This document shows, piece after piece, positions 45,098-53,229 of a stretch of DNA of 64,000 nt; positions within the stretch are counted from its first letter, which is position 1; every line of letters starts with the position of its first letter. The stretch is from Candidatus Heimdallarchaeota archaeon (GTDB taxonomy: Archaea; Asgardarchaeota; Heimdallarchaeia; Heimdallarchaeales; Kariarchaeaceae): NCBI GenBank assembly GCA_030149205.1, contig JASBSB010000001.1, positions 776,712 to 840,711 on the forward strand, read 5' to 3'. Under the pieces are notes generated by a model that did not search any database, had not been told where the DNA came from, and saw only the letters and a list, made by a program, of their open reading frames with translations. The position numbers and the translations under genes are program-made.

Positions 45098-46279
45098 TTA
45101 CTTCTTATGTCTCCTTCTTCTATAAACCAAATAACCCCCACCGAAGGCCAGAATTGCGGATATTGACAAATACAGGGGCCAGTTCGTGTTTTGGGTTCCA
45201 AACTCCATCTTCTTAATTCCTGAAAAATCATAATACCCAAAGACAATTATCTCTGCGTTTAATTTACTGAAATCTCCAGTATAAAGCATTATAGATTTAT
45301 ATGATCCAGTACCTATTATAACCTCAGAATCACTAGGAGAAAATTGTACATTATTTGAGATAAGCTGAGGGGTGGTCAGAGTTGAATTAAGGTCAGTTTT
45401 ATAAATAGAATTCTTTTGATTATCAAAATTCAAAAGACTTATTTGCTTGTTATCTGCCAAAATGATACCGTTTTTTGTGTAGGTTGAGTTACTTATTATC
45501 TCTAATGTTGGGAGCAGGTGCAAAACCTGTGTAAAATCCTTTACGGTCACTATAAGTTTTATTGTGTCATTACCAACGATAGAAAAATCACCAATTAGCG
45601 AATTATTGAATATTCCTTTTTTAGTGCCTCTTGTATTGTATAATGTTAAATTTCGTGAATTTCCAAAATCAGCACGACAGGCCCCAACTACAAATGACTC
45701 ATTTATTGGTAAAAACTGAGCTCTGCAAGATGAATTCATCGAATAAATAGAATTAGTCATAGAGGTTAGTATATTGAATCTATCCAAATTGAATGGAGAA
45801 CCCTCAGAATTTGCGACTACAATCATGGGTTTGCCCGGGATAGCCTCCCAACTATCAATGTATGTCTTTGAATAGTAAGATGACTGCACAATCCAATCAT
45901 TCCCATCAAATAGGAAAACATCCAATCCAAAACCAGACCCCACTCGATTCTCTTGGATAAAATACAGCTGCCCATTATATTCAAAGAAACCTTCTTTTGT
46001 ATAATCTATACTCGGTGAACCGCTTAACTCCCAAACCTTATTCTCTTGAGTATGACTCATATAAACTATTTTGCGCGATCCTGGTAAATTTTCAAATGAA
46101 AGGATATAACTAAAAATACCAGTTTCATCTATAAAATAACTTTTAACTGCAAAGGAGGATCTTCTCTCTCTATCGAATGGAGAGGTAAACAAGAGATATT
46201 GGGAATGTGTGTTAGCTTGAGCTATAGATCCAGTGCCTAATAGGAACAATGTAAGTATAAAAAAGCATTTCAATTTCAT
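45098..46279 (-). CDS. Secreted protein with C-terminal membrane anchor
   Basis: 393 residues from ATG 46279. Signal peptide (LKCFFILTLFLLGTGSIAQA), an extracytoplasmic region of about 330 residues with several N-x-S/T sequons and short beta-strand repeats that read like a propeller or TolB-type fold (KIVYMSHTQENKVWELSGSP, MIVVANSEGSPFNLDRFNIL), then a membrane helix (WPLYLSISAILAFGGGYLVY) and RRRRHKK tail. Start chosen at the ATG 26 bases after TTAATATAATT on the reverse strand, rather than the TTG further upstream. Unknown function. Confidence 0.6.
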   Translation of the reverse strand: MKLKCFFILTLFLLGTGSIAQANTHSQYLLFTSPFDRERRSSFAVKSYFIDETGIFSYILSFENLPGSRKIVYMSHTQENKVWELSGSPSIDYTKEGFFEYNGQLYFIQENRVGSGFGLDVFLFDGNDWIVQSSYYSKTYIDSWEAIPGKPMIVVANSEGSPFNLDRFNILTSMTNSIYSMNSSCRAQFLPINESFVVGACRADFGNSRNLTLYNTRGTKKGIFNNSLIGDFSIVGNDTIKLIVTVKDFTQVLHLLPTLEIISNSTYTKNGIILADNKQISLLNFDNQKNSIYKTDLNSTLTTPQLISNNVQFSPSDSEVIIGTGSYKSIMLYTGDFSKLNAEIIVFGYYDFSGIKKMEFGTQNTNWPLYLSISAILAFGGGYLVYRRRRHKK

Positions 46280-46332
46280 AGTATCTTCTCGTTTTTCAAT
46301 TATATTAATTTTACCCTTCAAAGTACCTCAAA

Positions 46333-46693
46333 CTAACATTTAGAAACAGCTGGCCCACCACCCCACATTGCATAATCTGCGTGGTTACATACATCATAAT
46401 AGATAGGCGCATAACCATAGTATCCCTTTAGAACAGATAGAGGTACATCAAACGATGATTTTTAGAACCAGCTTTTCCACCAATTTTTTCATATCCAAAT
46501 TGCTATTGTTTCCAACTACTATATGCCTCTATTACAGGAACATATCCCAGAATAGATTACCAGAAAGATTGACTTAGTAATGAACCATCGGTTTAGATAA
46601 TTTCCAAATTTATCCAGATAGAACTATAGGTTTTGAGATGAGTTACAATTGTTTGTTCTCCTAAACCAATACTTAAGTTTCTGATTACAGATT
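46333..46693 (-). pseudogene. Decayed gene with three stops and a frameshift
   Basis: Reading the reverse strand gives a continuous protein-like sequence interrupted by TAA at 46593-46595, TAA at 46557-46559, TAG at 46503-46505 and one frameshift near 46455-46470, ending at TAG 46333-46335. Preserved pieces are ILGYVPVIEAYSSWKQ, QFGYEKIGGKAGSK and LSVLKGYYGYAPIYYDVCNH then ADYAMWGGGPAVSKC. Consistent frame across three stops shows a former gene; its 5' part overlaps the ALDH start region. I do not recognise the family. Confidence 0.6.
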
Positions 46694-46703
46694 CTTCCAC
46701 AAT

Positions 46704-48080
46704 ATGAGCATTAAATCTATCAATCCATTCACCCTTGAGGTAGTGGATGAATACAACCTACAATCTGAAGAGGAGATTCAACAGGTGATTGAAACATCTC
46801 ACAATTCCTATTTACTTTGGAGAGAAACTTCGTTAGAAGAGCGTAAAGGACTATTGTTGAACCTAGCTTCTGAGCTAAGAAAAGCGATTCCAACTCTTGC
46901 ACCACTTATGACAAAAGAAATGGGAAAGCCCATCAAGCAGTCTAGAGCTGAGCTTGAAAAATGTGCATGGACAGCTGAGATCTATTCCGAGAATGCAGAT
47001 AAATGGTTGCAGGAAGAAATTCTGAATGCAGATGGACTTGAGCATAAGGTTATTTTTCAACCGCTTGGGGTGATTCTTTCGGTTATGCCCTGGAATTTCC
47101 CCATATGGCAGCTTATCAGATTCGCTGTACCAACACTGCTTGTTGGAAACACTGCAATACTAAAGCACTCAAATCTGGTTCCAGGATCAGCTTTGGAGAT
47201 AGAGCGGATTTTCAAACGTGCAGGATTCCCTAAGGGAGTCTTTTCAACAATCATAGCATCACACAAGTCAGTTGAGATGATTTTATCAAGCAGATATGTT
47301 CAGGGTGTCTCATTGACAGGTAGCACAGAAGCAGGGGCAAGAATCGCCGAGATAGCCGGGCGGAATCTAAAAAGGGTGGTTCTTGAGCTGGGGGGTTCTG
47401 ATCCATTTATAGTTTGCGAGGATGTTAATATGGATTTCGTCATCAGAAATGCTGTTATTGGTCGAACTCAGAACAATGGTCAAAGCTGTATAGCTGCGAA
47501 ACGGTTCATAGTTCATGAGAAAGTTGCTAATGAGTTTACGGAAAGACTTGCAGAGGCATTTGCGAAATTAAAAGTTGGTGATCCACTAGAAGAGGACGTA
47601 GATATTGGGCCATTGTCAAACAAACAAGGGTATGAAGAAGTCAGGGTTCAGTTGGAAGATGCAAAGAAAAAAGGTGCTAAAATAATTGGTGCGAATAACC
47701 ATGAGGGCAATGGATACACAGTCACACCTACACTAGTTCTTAATCCTACAGCGGATATGAAGGTAGTTCGAGAGGAGGTATTCGGCCCTGTGGCACCAAT
47801 TCTCACATTTAGAACAGATGATGAAGCCATCAAAATTGCAAATGATACTGAGTTTGGTCTGGGAGGTTCTGTTTGGACTAAAAATCTTGAGAGAGGGAAA
47901 CGGTTCGCTGAGAAAATCGAATGTGGAACAGTCTTTGTAAATTCCATAGTCAAATCAGATCCAAGGGTTCCCTTTGGAGGTGTAAAAATGAGCGGAATCG
48001 GAAGAGAACTCTCACATTACGGGTTGAAGGAATTTGTAAACATTAAGGCAGTGAATGTTTATACCCATCCAGAATCTTAG
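46704..48080 (+). CDS. Aldehyde dehydrogenase (succinate-semialdehyde type)
   Basis: 458 residues. Oxidises an aldehyde, probably succinate semialdehyde, with NAD(P). Active-site Cys262 in NNGQSCIAAKR and Glu228 in LELGGSDPF, the coenzyme glycines in SLTGSTEAGARIAE, and PWNFPIWQLIR are intact; lengths match the GabD/YneI class of short ALDHs. A near-identical-layout paralogue lies 163 bases downstream. TATA-like signal not clear; it lies downstream of a pseudogene on the other strand. Confidence 0.9.
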   Translation: MSIKSINPFTLEVVDEYNLQSEEEIQQVIETSHNSYLLWRETSLEERKGLLLNLASELRKAIPTLAPLMTKEMGKPIKQSRAELEKCAWTAEIYSENADKWLQEEILNADGLEHKVIFQPLGVILSVMPWNFPIWQLIRFAVPTLLVGNTAILKHSNLVPGSALEIERIFKRAGFPKGVFSTIIASHKSVEMILSSRYVQGVSLTGSTEAGARIAEIAGRNLKRVVLELGGSDPFIVCEDVNMDFVIRNAVIGRTQNNGQSCIAAKRFIVHEKVANEFTERLAEAFAKLKVGDPLEEDVDIGPLSNKQGYEEVRVQLEDAKKKGAKIIGANNHEGNGYTVTPTLVLNPTADMKVVREEVFGPVAPILTFRTDDEAIKIANDTEFGLGGSVWTKNLERGKRFAEKIECGTVFVNSIVKSDPRVPFGGVKMSGIGRELSHYGLKEFVNIKAVNVYTHPES

Positions 48081-48242
48081 TTGGAAGCGAAGAGAACTAA
48101 TAAAATTTGAAATTTCTACAAAGCTATAATTAAATTTTTGTCAGAATTTAGAATAAGCAATAATTATAATTCGATTTCTAAAAAAATCAGAAACATTCCC
48201 GTATCGAACAATTTAATATTTTTGAAATATAAATTTTTTTGT

Positions 48243-49619
48243 ATGACAATTAAAACAGTCAACCCGTTTACATTCGAAGAGATAGGTGAATATAATGAAC
48301 TTTCTGAGGAGGAGGTAGACAGAGCCATAACAAAGGCTCACAATGCCTACCTTTCCTGGAAAACTACATCCCTCGATGATAGAATTAAACTTATCAGAAA
48401 TTTAGCTGTGGAGCTAAGAAAGTCCAAAGATGTGCTTACCCCACTAATGACAAAAGAGATGGGTAAACCCATAAATCAGGGAGATGGAGAGATTGAAAAG
48501 AGTGCGTGGACTGCTGAGGTATACGCAGATAATGTTAAGAAATGGTTGGAAGAGGAGGTTGTAACGTTTGATGGAATTGATCACAAAATTGTTTTCGAAC
48601 CATTAGGTGTGATTCTTGCAGTTATGCCGTGGAATTTCCCCGTGTGGCAGTTTCTCAGGTTTGCCATCCCAACATTACTTATAGGTAACACAGCCGTCTT
48701 AAAGCACTCCAACCTTGTTCCGGGATGTGCAATAGAGATACAAAACATATTTGATAGAGCAGGGTTCCCTGAGGGGGTCTTTACAACGCTAATTGTCTCT
48801 CACAGATCAATAGAAAGAATTTTAGCTAGTGATTATGTACAGGGAGTCTCATTAACAGGAAGTACTGAGGCAGGTGCAAAAATTGCTGAGATCGCAGGTA
48901 GAAACCTTAAACGAGTTGTCTTAGAGCTGGGAGGATCAGACCCATTCATTGTATGTGAGGATGTTGACATTGACTATGTGGTCAAGAAGGCTGTACTGGG
49001 ACGAACAAGAAATAATGGACAGAGCTGTGATGCAGCTAAACGGTTCATCGTTCATAAATCCATCAGTGAAGAGTTTGGGAGAAAACTAGCTGAAGAGTTC
49101 AAAAAACTAAAGGTTGGAGACCCAGCGGATAAAACTGTTGATATAGGACCACTGGCAAACAAAAATGGATATGAGGAGGTATCAGCACAGATACAAGATG
49201 CAGTTAGCAAAGGTGGGAAGGCAGTCAGCCCAGAGGTAAATGACCCAAAGGGTTACACAGTTGCCCCTACTGTTATTTTGAATGCAACTAAAGAAATGAG
49301 AGTGGTAAAAGAAGAGGTATTTGGACCGGTTGCACCAGTCATCAGCTTTTCCACGGATGAGGAGGCAATTAAGCTTGCAAATGACTCAGAATATGGGTTG
49401 GGTGGTTCTGTTTGGACAAAGGATCTGAGGCGTGGTGAAAGAATAGCAAGACAGCTAGAATGTGGTACTGCTTTGGTCAATGCAACTGTAAGATCTGACC
49501 CTAGACTTCCGTTTGGGGGTGTGAAAAAGAGTGGACTTGGAAGAGAGCTCTCAGGATATGGGATCAAGGAGTTTGCAAACATCAAGGCTCTCAGTGTGTA
49601 CACTCATGGGAGTACTTAA
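48243..49619 (+). CDS. Aldehyde dehydrogenase, paralogue
   Basis: 458 residues from ATG 48243, same length as the upstream copy. Cys262 in NNGQSCDAAKR and Glu228 in LELGGSDPF are at the same positions, and PWNFPVWQFLR and LTGSTEAGAKIAEIAGR are conserved. The longer frame upstream (ATT/ATA-rich, no homology to the first copy) is not used: the ATG aligns with the first ALDH (TIKTVNPFTFEEIG vs SIKSINPFTLEVVD). Probably the product of a tandem duplication with diverged substrate range. Confidence 0.9.
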   Translation: MTIKTVNPFTFEEIGEYNELSEEEVDRAITKAHNAYLSWKTTSLDDRIKLIRNLAVELRKSKDVLTPLMTKEMGKPINQGDGEIEKSAWTAEVYADNVKKWLEEEVVTFDGIDHKIVFEPLGVILAVMPWNFPVWQFLRFAIPTLLIGNTAVLKHSNLVPGCAIEIQNIFDRAGFPEGVFTTLIVSHRSIERILASDYVQGVSLTGSTEAGAKIAEIAGRNLKRVVLELGGSDPFIVCEDVDIDYVVKKAVLGRTRNNGQSCDAAKRFIVHKSISEEFGRKLAEEFKKLKVGDPADKTVDIGPLANKNGYEEVSAQIQDAVSKGGKAVSPEVNDPKGYTVAPTVILNATKEMRVVKEEVFGPVAPVISFSTDEEAIKLANDSEYGLGGSVWTKDLRRGERIARQLECGTALVNATVRSDPRLPFGGVKKSGLGRELSGYGIKEFANIKALSVYTHGST

Positions 49620-50099
49620 ACATATATATAAAAAATTTTACATGATTGTTATTATTTACTTTGATTAAATCAGAGAAATAGCAAGCCTACATCCCAAATA
49701 TTTTTCTTTTTATTAGGCTCACACTAGAGGGTTAATGAGTTCCCAAATTAATGTATCAATCCTATATAAGACAAAATTTAATACCAATCCATAGACATAT
49801 TGAAATTACAATTTTTATTTTTTTCAGGGGGATATCCATCATTATAATTTAACAAAGATTATTTGCAGAGTTTTTAGTGTGTTTGTTAGTGTCCAGTGAT
49901 ATTTTCGATCAGCATACAAACTCAAGCATGAGATCTGAGTATGCTTAAAATATGGTTCCTTGGAAGGGTTTAATCAATTGGTATTTCCAATTTTTTCTAA
50001 CTATTTACTAATTGCCAGTGTTGCAATTTTTCCTTCTCTGATTGAGTGTTCTTTGAATCCAGAAATTCATAGAAGAAAGTAGGAGAGAGCAATTAAACT
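49620..50099. other. Intergenic region, no gene seen
   Basis: 480 AT-rich bases between the second ALDH and the transposase-like relic. I see no ORF with coding character, no tRNA and no repeat; several runs of A or T occur. Confidence 0.4.
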
Positions 50100-50297
50100 A
50101 TGAATAATATTTGTGATCTAATTCCTTACACTCCTGTAATTCCACAAAAAGGACTAAAATTTTGATCTCCCCCCTTTCTTAATGAAATCGCCAATGATGT
50201 TGATTTAATTGATTGGACTCTATTATTTGACAGATTTGAAAACCTGAAACATTACATGACAGTAATAACTTTGTTGAGAACTAATTTTAGATCTTAG
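50100..50297 (+). pseudogene. Short relic with internal TGA, transposase-like
   Basis: 66 codons (65 plus stop) in one frame from ATG 50100 to TAG 50295, broken by TGA at 50163-50165. The translation is MNNICDLIPYTPVIPQKGLK before the stop and FLNEIANDVDLIDWTLLFDR then FENLKHYMTVITLLR after it. Continuation in frame past the stop suggests a former N-terminal coding region. Its hydrophobic-charged rhythm is like an N-terminal transposase segment; this is a weak identification and no inverted repeats were found around it. Confidence 0.35.
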
Positions 50298-50342
50298 AAA
50301 TTAATCATCACCATTCTCTTTGTTGCTTCTTAGAGCTGAATC

Positions 50343-51035
50343 TTATTTATGATTTCTAAATTGTCCCCCCTTCAACTGGGCAGCATAAATTTTCCGTTTG
50401 GTTAATTGCTCCACAATATTTCGGTTGGTGAATCTAAGAGTTGATATAATGGGTACAACTTTTTTATCAGCTATACCTGAAAAGTAATCAGTTAGCTGAC
50501 CTGATTGTATAAACTCATAGAATTCCTCAATATCCCCCTTTCTCACTGTTGTTTTTGTTTCATTAACCAAGATTCTATCCCCACAAATAACCACCACATC
50601 AAATTCTTTTACATTTCCTGTTGTTTTTGATCTCCTTAGCGTATTTACGGAAAATTCCTGAAAATCATTACACTTGAAATAAGTATCTAGAAGAGTTTTA
50701 ATCCCAGGTGCAATAATATCTTCAACCACTGTCCCCATCTTGTTTGCAAGCTCTCCCCATCTCTTGTTCATTCCATCCAGGATGTTCTGAGTGAATTCTT
50801 TATATTCCTTTAAATCCTCTTTTATTTCATCCTTAGAGCCTTTCATCCCATCCTTGAAGTCTTTCATCTCATCCTTGAAGTCTTTCATCTCATCCTTAAA
50901 GTCCTTCATCTCATCCTTAAAGTCCTTCATCTCACCTGATAAATTCACTATAGATCTTTCTGTTTGAAATTGGGCATAGATTAAATCCTTTAGTAGTTTT
51001 TCATTCTCAGAAACCCTATCGGAAAGAGATGCCAT
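50343..51035 (-). CDS. Coiled-coil protein with PD-(D/E)XK-like domain (DUF3782-like)
   Basis: 230 residues from ATG 51035. The first 60 hold a heptad-repeat coiled coil, five near-identical copies of EMKDFKD. After a connecting helix with VVEDII comes a nuclease-type core: E105, D146 in KEFDVVVI, E159 and K161 in VNETKTTV, which gives the E...D...ExK set of PD-(D/E)XK enzymes. Such DUF3782-like proteins are common in archaea and cyanobacteria and are of unproven activity. Start chosen at ATG, 27 bases after TTTATAAATTT on the reverse strand. It precedes the VapBC pair. Confidence 0.6.
   Translation of the reverse strand: MASLSDRVSENEKLLKDLIYAQFQTERSIVNLSGEMKDFKDEMKDFKDEMKDFKDEMKDFKDGMKGSKDEIKEDLKEYKEFTQNILDGMNKRWGELANKMGTVVEDIIAPGIKTLLDTYFKCNDFQEFSVNTLRRSKTTGNVKEFDVVVICGDRILVNETKTTVRKGDIEEFYEFIQSGQLTDYFSGIADKKVVPIISTLRFTNRNIVEQLTKRKIYAAQLKGGQFRNHK
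50828..50932. repeat. 21-bp tandem repeat encoding EMKDFKD heptads
   Basis: Five adjacent 21-base units start at 50828, 50849, 50870, 50891 and 50912, differing by a few bases. Each encodes one heptad of the coiled coil in the overlapping gene, so copy-number change would lengthen or shorten the stalk without changing frame. Confidence 0.8.
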
Positions 51036-51204
51036 AAGTATTATTTGTGAATTAAATTTATAAACCTCTCTACTCGACAGATTTAAGATTTTGTCAAGGA
51101 ATGTTGCTTGGGTCTTGTGAATAAAACGCATAAATGTACTTAAAGTGACTCAGCAACCACTGAGCACCAAAATATGAGGTTCTGTTGGGATTAATACCCA
51201 TAGA

Positions 51205-51606
51205 TTAACTCTTTCGAACAATATCTGGAATACCATCAAACCCAGAATCAAAGCTTAGAACCTCCCTTATTTTGTTGTTTCGCATATGCCACACAATATT
51301 TGAGTCAGTAAAGCTCAGATGATTGTATTTTTTCATAATTCTTAAGCTTCCCTTTCGAGATATTTCATTGTTTTCCATCAAAATAATTTTCGGTTCATTA
51401 AGCAGGTCATCTAAGACCTGATGTGCAATGATTGGATTTACTTTCCTAAGCAGAAAATTACCTGTTTCAATGAGTATCCCCTCAGTGATGTAAATTTTAT
51501 CTAGTTCTAAAACGTATGAGCTTAAGGAGAGAGAGGCTTTATGCCACTTATCTTTTTGATGTTTGATTGCAATCCAGTAGACCGAGTCCAAAACAGCCAT
51601 ATTCAT
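51205..51606 (-). CDS. vapC: PIN-domain toxin, VapC-like
   Basis: 133 residues. PIN fold with acidic residues D7, E42 or E47, D101 and D120 in the expected order (AVLDSVYW, TEGILIETGN, SFTDSNIVW, LSFDSGFDG), the metal-binding site of VapC ribonucleases that cleave tRNA or rRNA. The ATG overlaps the end of the antitoxin gene in ATGA, the typical toxin-antitoxin overlap. Identity as VapC rests on PIN motif and operon; targets unknown. Confidence 0.75.
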   Translation of the reverse strand: MNMAVLDSVYWIAIKHQKDKWHKASLSLSSYVLELDKIYITEGILIETGNFLLRKVNPIIAHQVLDDLLNEPKIILMENNEISRKGSLRIMKKYNHLSFTDSNIVWHMRNNKIREVLSFDSGFDGIPDIVRKS

Positions 51607-51887
51607 AGTAGCAGATCATGTTCCTTAACTGAATCACTCTCAACCCCCTCTGATGAGGGTTCGAAGAGCAACCTATGTAAGGGGCTGTCATTCTCAAATT
51701 TACTTTTTTTTCCAAGTTTTTCCAGCACCATGGTCGTGAATTCACTATAGTTTTCCATTAAATACTCAGATATTAATTCACCTAGTTGGACTTGATTGAG
51801 CTTGATTCCTTTCGCTTCCAACAGACCCTGAAGATCTCTCATTCTTTTCAGCTCTAGATTTGAAATTCTTCTTGTGGTTGATTCCAT
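51603..51887 (-). CDS. vapB: Antitoxin, VapB-like
   Basis: 94 residues. The N-terminal 40 (RRISNLELKRMRDLQGLLEA then KLNQVQLGELISEYL) look like a ribbon-helix-helix or related DNA-binding helical motif, and the acidic C-terminus would wrap the toxin. It is the first gene of the pair and overlaps vapC by four bases. A TATA box at 51911-51918 is centred 27 bases before the ATG and an inverted repeat at 51893-51906 lies between them, ideal for autorepression. Confidence 0.65.
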   Translation of the reverse strand: MESTTRRISNLELKRMRDLQGLLEAKGIKLNQVQLGELISEYLMENYSEFTTMVLEKLGKKSKFENDSPLHRLLFEPSSEGVESDSVKEHDLLL

Positions 51888-51892
51888 AATAT

Positions 51893-51906
51893 GTATACTT
51901 GCATAC
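51893..51906. promoter_or_regulatory. Candidate vapB operator
   Basis: GTATAC-TT-GCATAC is an inverted repeat with one mismatch, sitting between the vapB TATA box and start codon, where a bound VapB-VapC complex would block transcription. Confidence 0.4.
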
Positions 51907-51910
51907 AGAG

Positions 51911-51918
51911 TTATATAA
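51911..51918 (-). promoter_or_regulatory. TATA box of vapBC
   Basis: TTATATAA, its own reverse complement, centred 27 bases from the vapB ATG; leaderless transcript expected. Confidence 0.5.
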
Positions 51919-52099
51919 TTTTCTACATTATTGTGATCTCAAGATTAAACTTGCGCTTTTGAATATCAAAACAGCTTCAACATGCAATAGCATATCTCCT
52001 GAATTATTTTCCGTTAACCAAATTGTACCCCTAGATCCCTAATCAGGACATCTTAATAGCTCACGTAACATTTAAATATTCCAGAACGTAAGGTTTCCA

Positions 52100-53089
52100 A
52101 TGGATGAGATCAATGTCTTCATGTATTGGGAAATAGATTACTTTGTCATCTATTTGGATGGAAGGCTTACTTTTCGAGAGATCTGGTATAAAGACACTAT
52201 GGACTGGCCAGCTACCCTACTAGTTGTTGACACGTATCAGGGGTATCAGAGCTTTATCCCTAAAGAAATGTGTTACGACCTAGGTCAGCTAAAAAATGCA
52301 TTGAATCAGTCAAATAACAAAGATTTTTTGGATGAGCTGAGGATCAAACCATTCAGGTATATGAATCTCTTTGCCACCTGGGGCCCAGAAGATGGGTGGT
52401 ATCTCTTTGGAGGGATGACTGCCAGCTACAGAAGAGATAGAGACACTTGTGGTTTGTACGATGTCATTTTCGGTGATAAGCCAACAGATGCAAAGCTGGA
52501 ACTGTCATGCCAGGACTTTTTTTATTTCGCCTCAAATCTGCTCTATGATCGAGCACATTGGGTTTATTCTGATAACTTACAAAAGTTCATGAATATGAAT
52601 CCCTTAGAGCAGTCCCAATTTATTGAGACTGTTCATTTCGCAGAGTGGTCATCAGATAAAAAAGACCGTGAGCTTTATAAATGGCAGGGAAGGTATCTGC
52701 TCCACTATCTGCTCTATCTACATGACAAACTGCTGCGTGATGAGCTCTCATTGGAGTATCTCTTCTCCCTGAATGGGTTCACTGTCATTGGTACACTGGT
52801 GGCTTCAGAGAGGGTAAGAAAGAAGTTTATCGATTTCTATACAGATCTGATCTCCCAAAGGGAAAAGCTCCCTAGAGGGTGGAGAGCAATCGTTGCTGTG
52901 ATAATCGAGACCACTTTTTATACAGAAAACCATCATCTTCACTACAACCTTCTTGCAGATGAACTGGGCATCCATTCGACAGAACCATTTAAAGACTGGA
53001 TAAAATCTCTTGAGGTGGATGAGTTTGGGTGTTTTGAACATCTAGATGAAGGCTTAAAGAAACTGCGGGAAGAGTTTGGACTTCACTGA
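52100..53089 (+). CDS. Unknown cytosolic protein, paralogue of 56664
   Basis: 329 residues, soluble. Conserved blocks shared with the paralogue at 56664-57752 are KPFRYMNLFATWGPEDGWY, FGDKPTDAKLELSCQDFFYF with SNLLYDRAHW, DELSLEYLFSLNGFTVIGTL and FKDWIKSLEVDEFG; aromatic residues are unusually frequent. I know no family. ATG 52100 has TTTAAATA centred 26 bases upstream. The gene lies 140 bases before a large surface protein, and its paralogue lies just after that protein, a bracketing arrangement. Confidence 0.55.
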   Translation: MDEINVFMYWEIDYFVIYLDGRLTFREIWYKDTMDWPATLLVVDTYQGYQSFIPKEMCYDLGQLKNALNQSNNKDFLDELRIKPFRYMNLFATWGPEDGWYLFGGMTASYRRDRDTCGLYDVIFGDKPTDAKLELSCQDFFYFASNLLYDRAHWVYSDNLQKFMNMNPLEQSQFIETVHFAEWSSDKKDRELYKWQGRYLLHYLLYLHDKLLRDELSLEYLFSLNGFTVIGTLVASERVRKKFIDFYTDLISQREKLPRGWRAIVAVIIETTFYTENHHLHYNLLADELGIHSTEPFKDWIKSLEVDEFGCFEHLDEGLKKLREEFGLH

Positions 53090-53229
53090 ACTAAATATTG
53101 GGAAAGATTAGTTTGTATTAATAATATTCACATTTGCCCACAGACATTACAAAAAATATTATCAATTTGTACAAAAAAAAAAAGCTTGTAGAGAAGATTA
53201 TTATACTATGAAAGATAATATTTCCTACC

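Noticed and set aside
49620..50342. Insertion sequence ends around the 50100 relic
   Set aside because: I found no paired inverted repeats or target duplication, so I report only a relic rather than a mobile element.
53173..53183. Run of eleven A residues
   Set aside because: Could be a terminator on the reverse strand, but no reverse-strand gene ends there. Likely part of the AT-rich promoter region of the surface protein gene.
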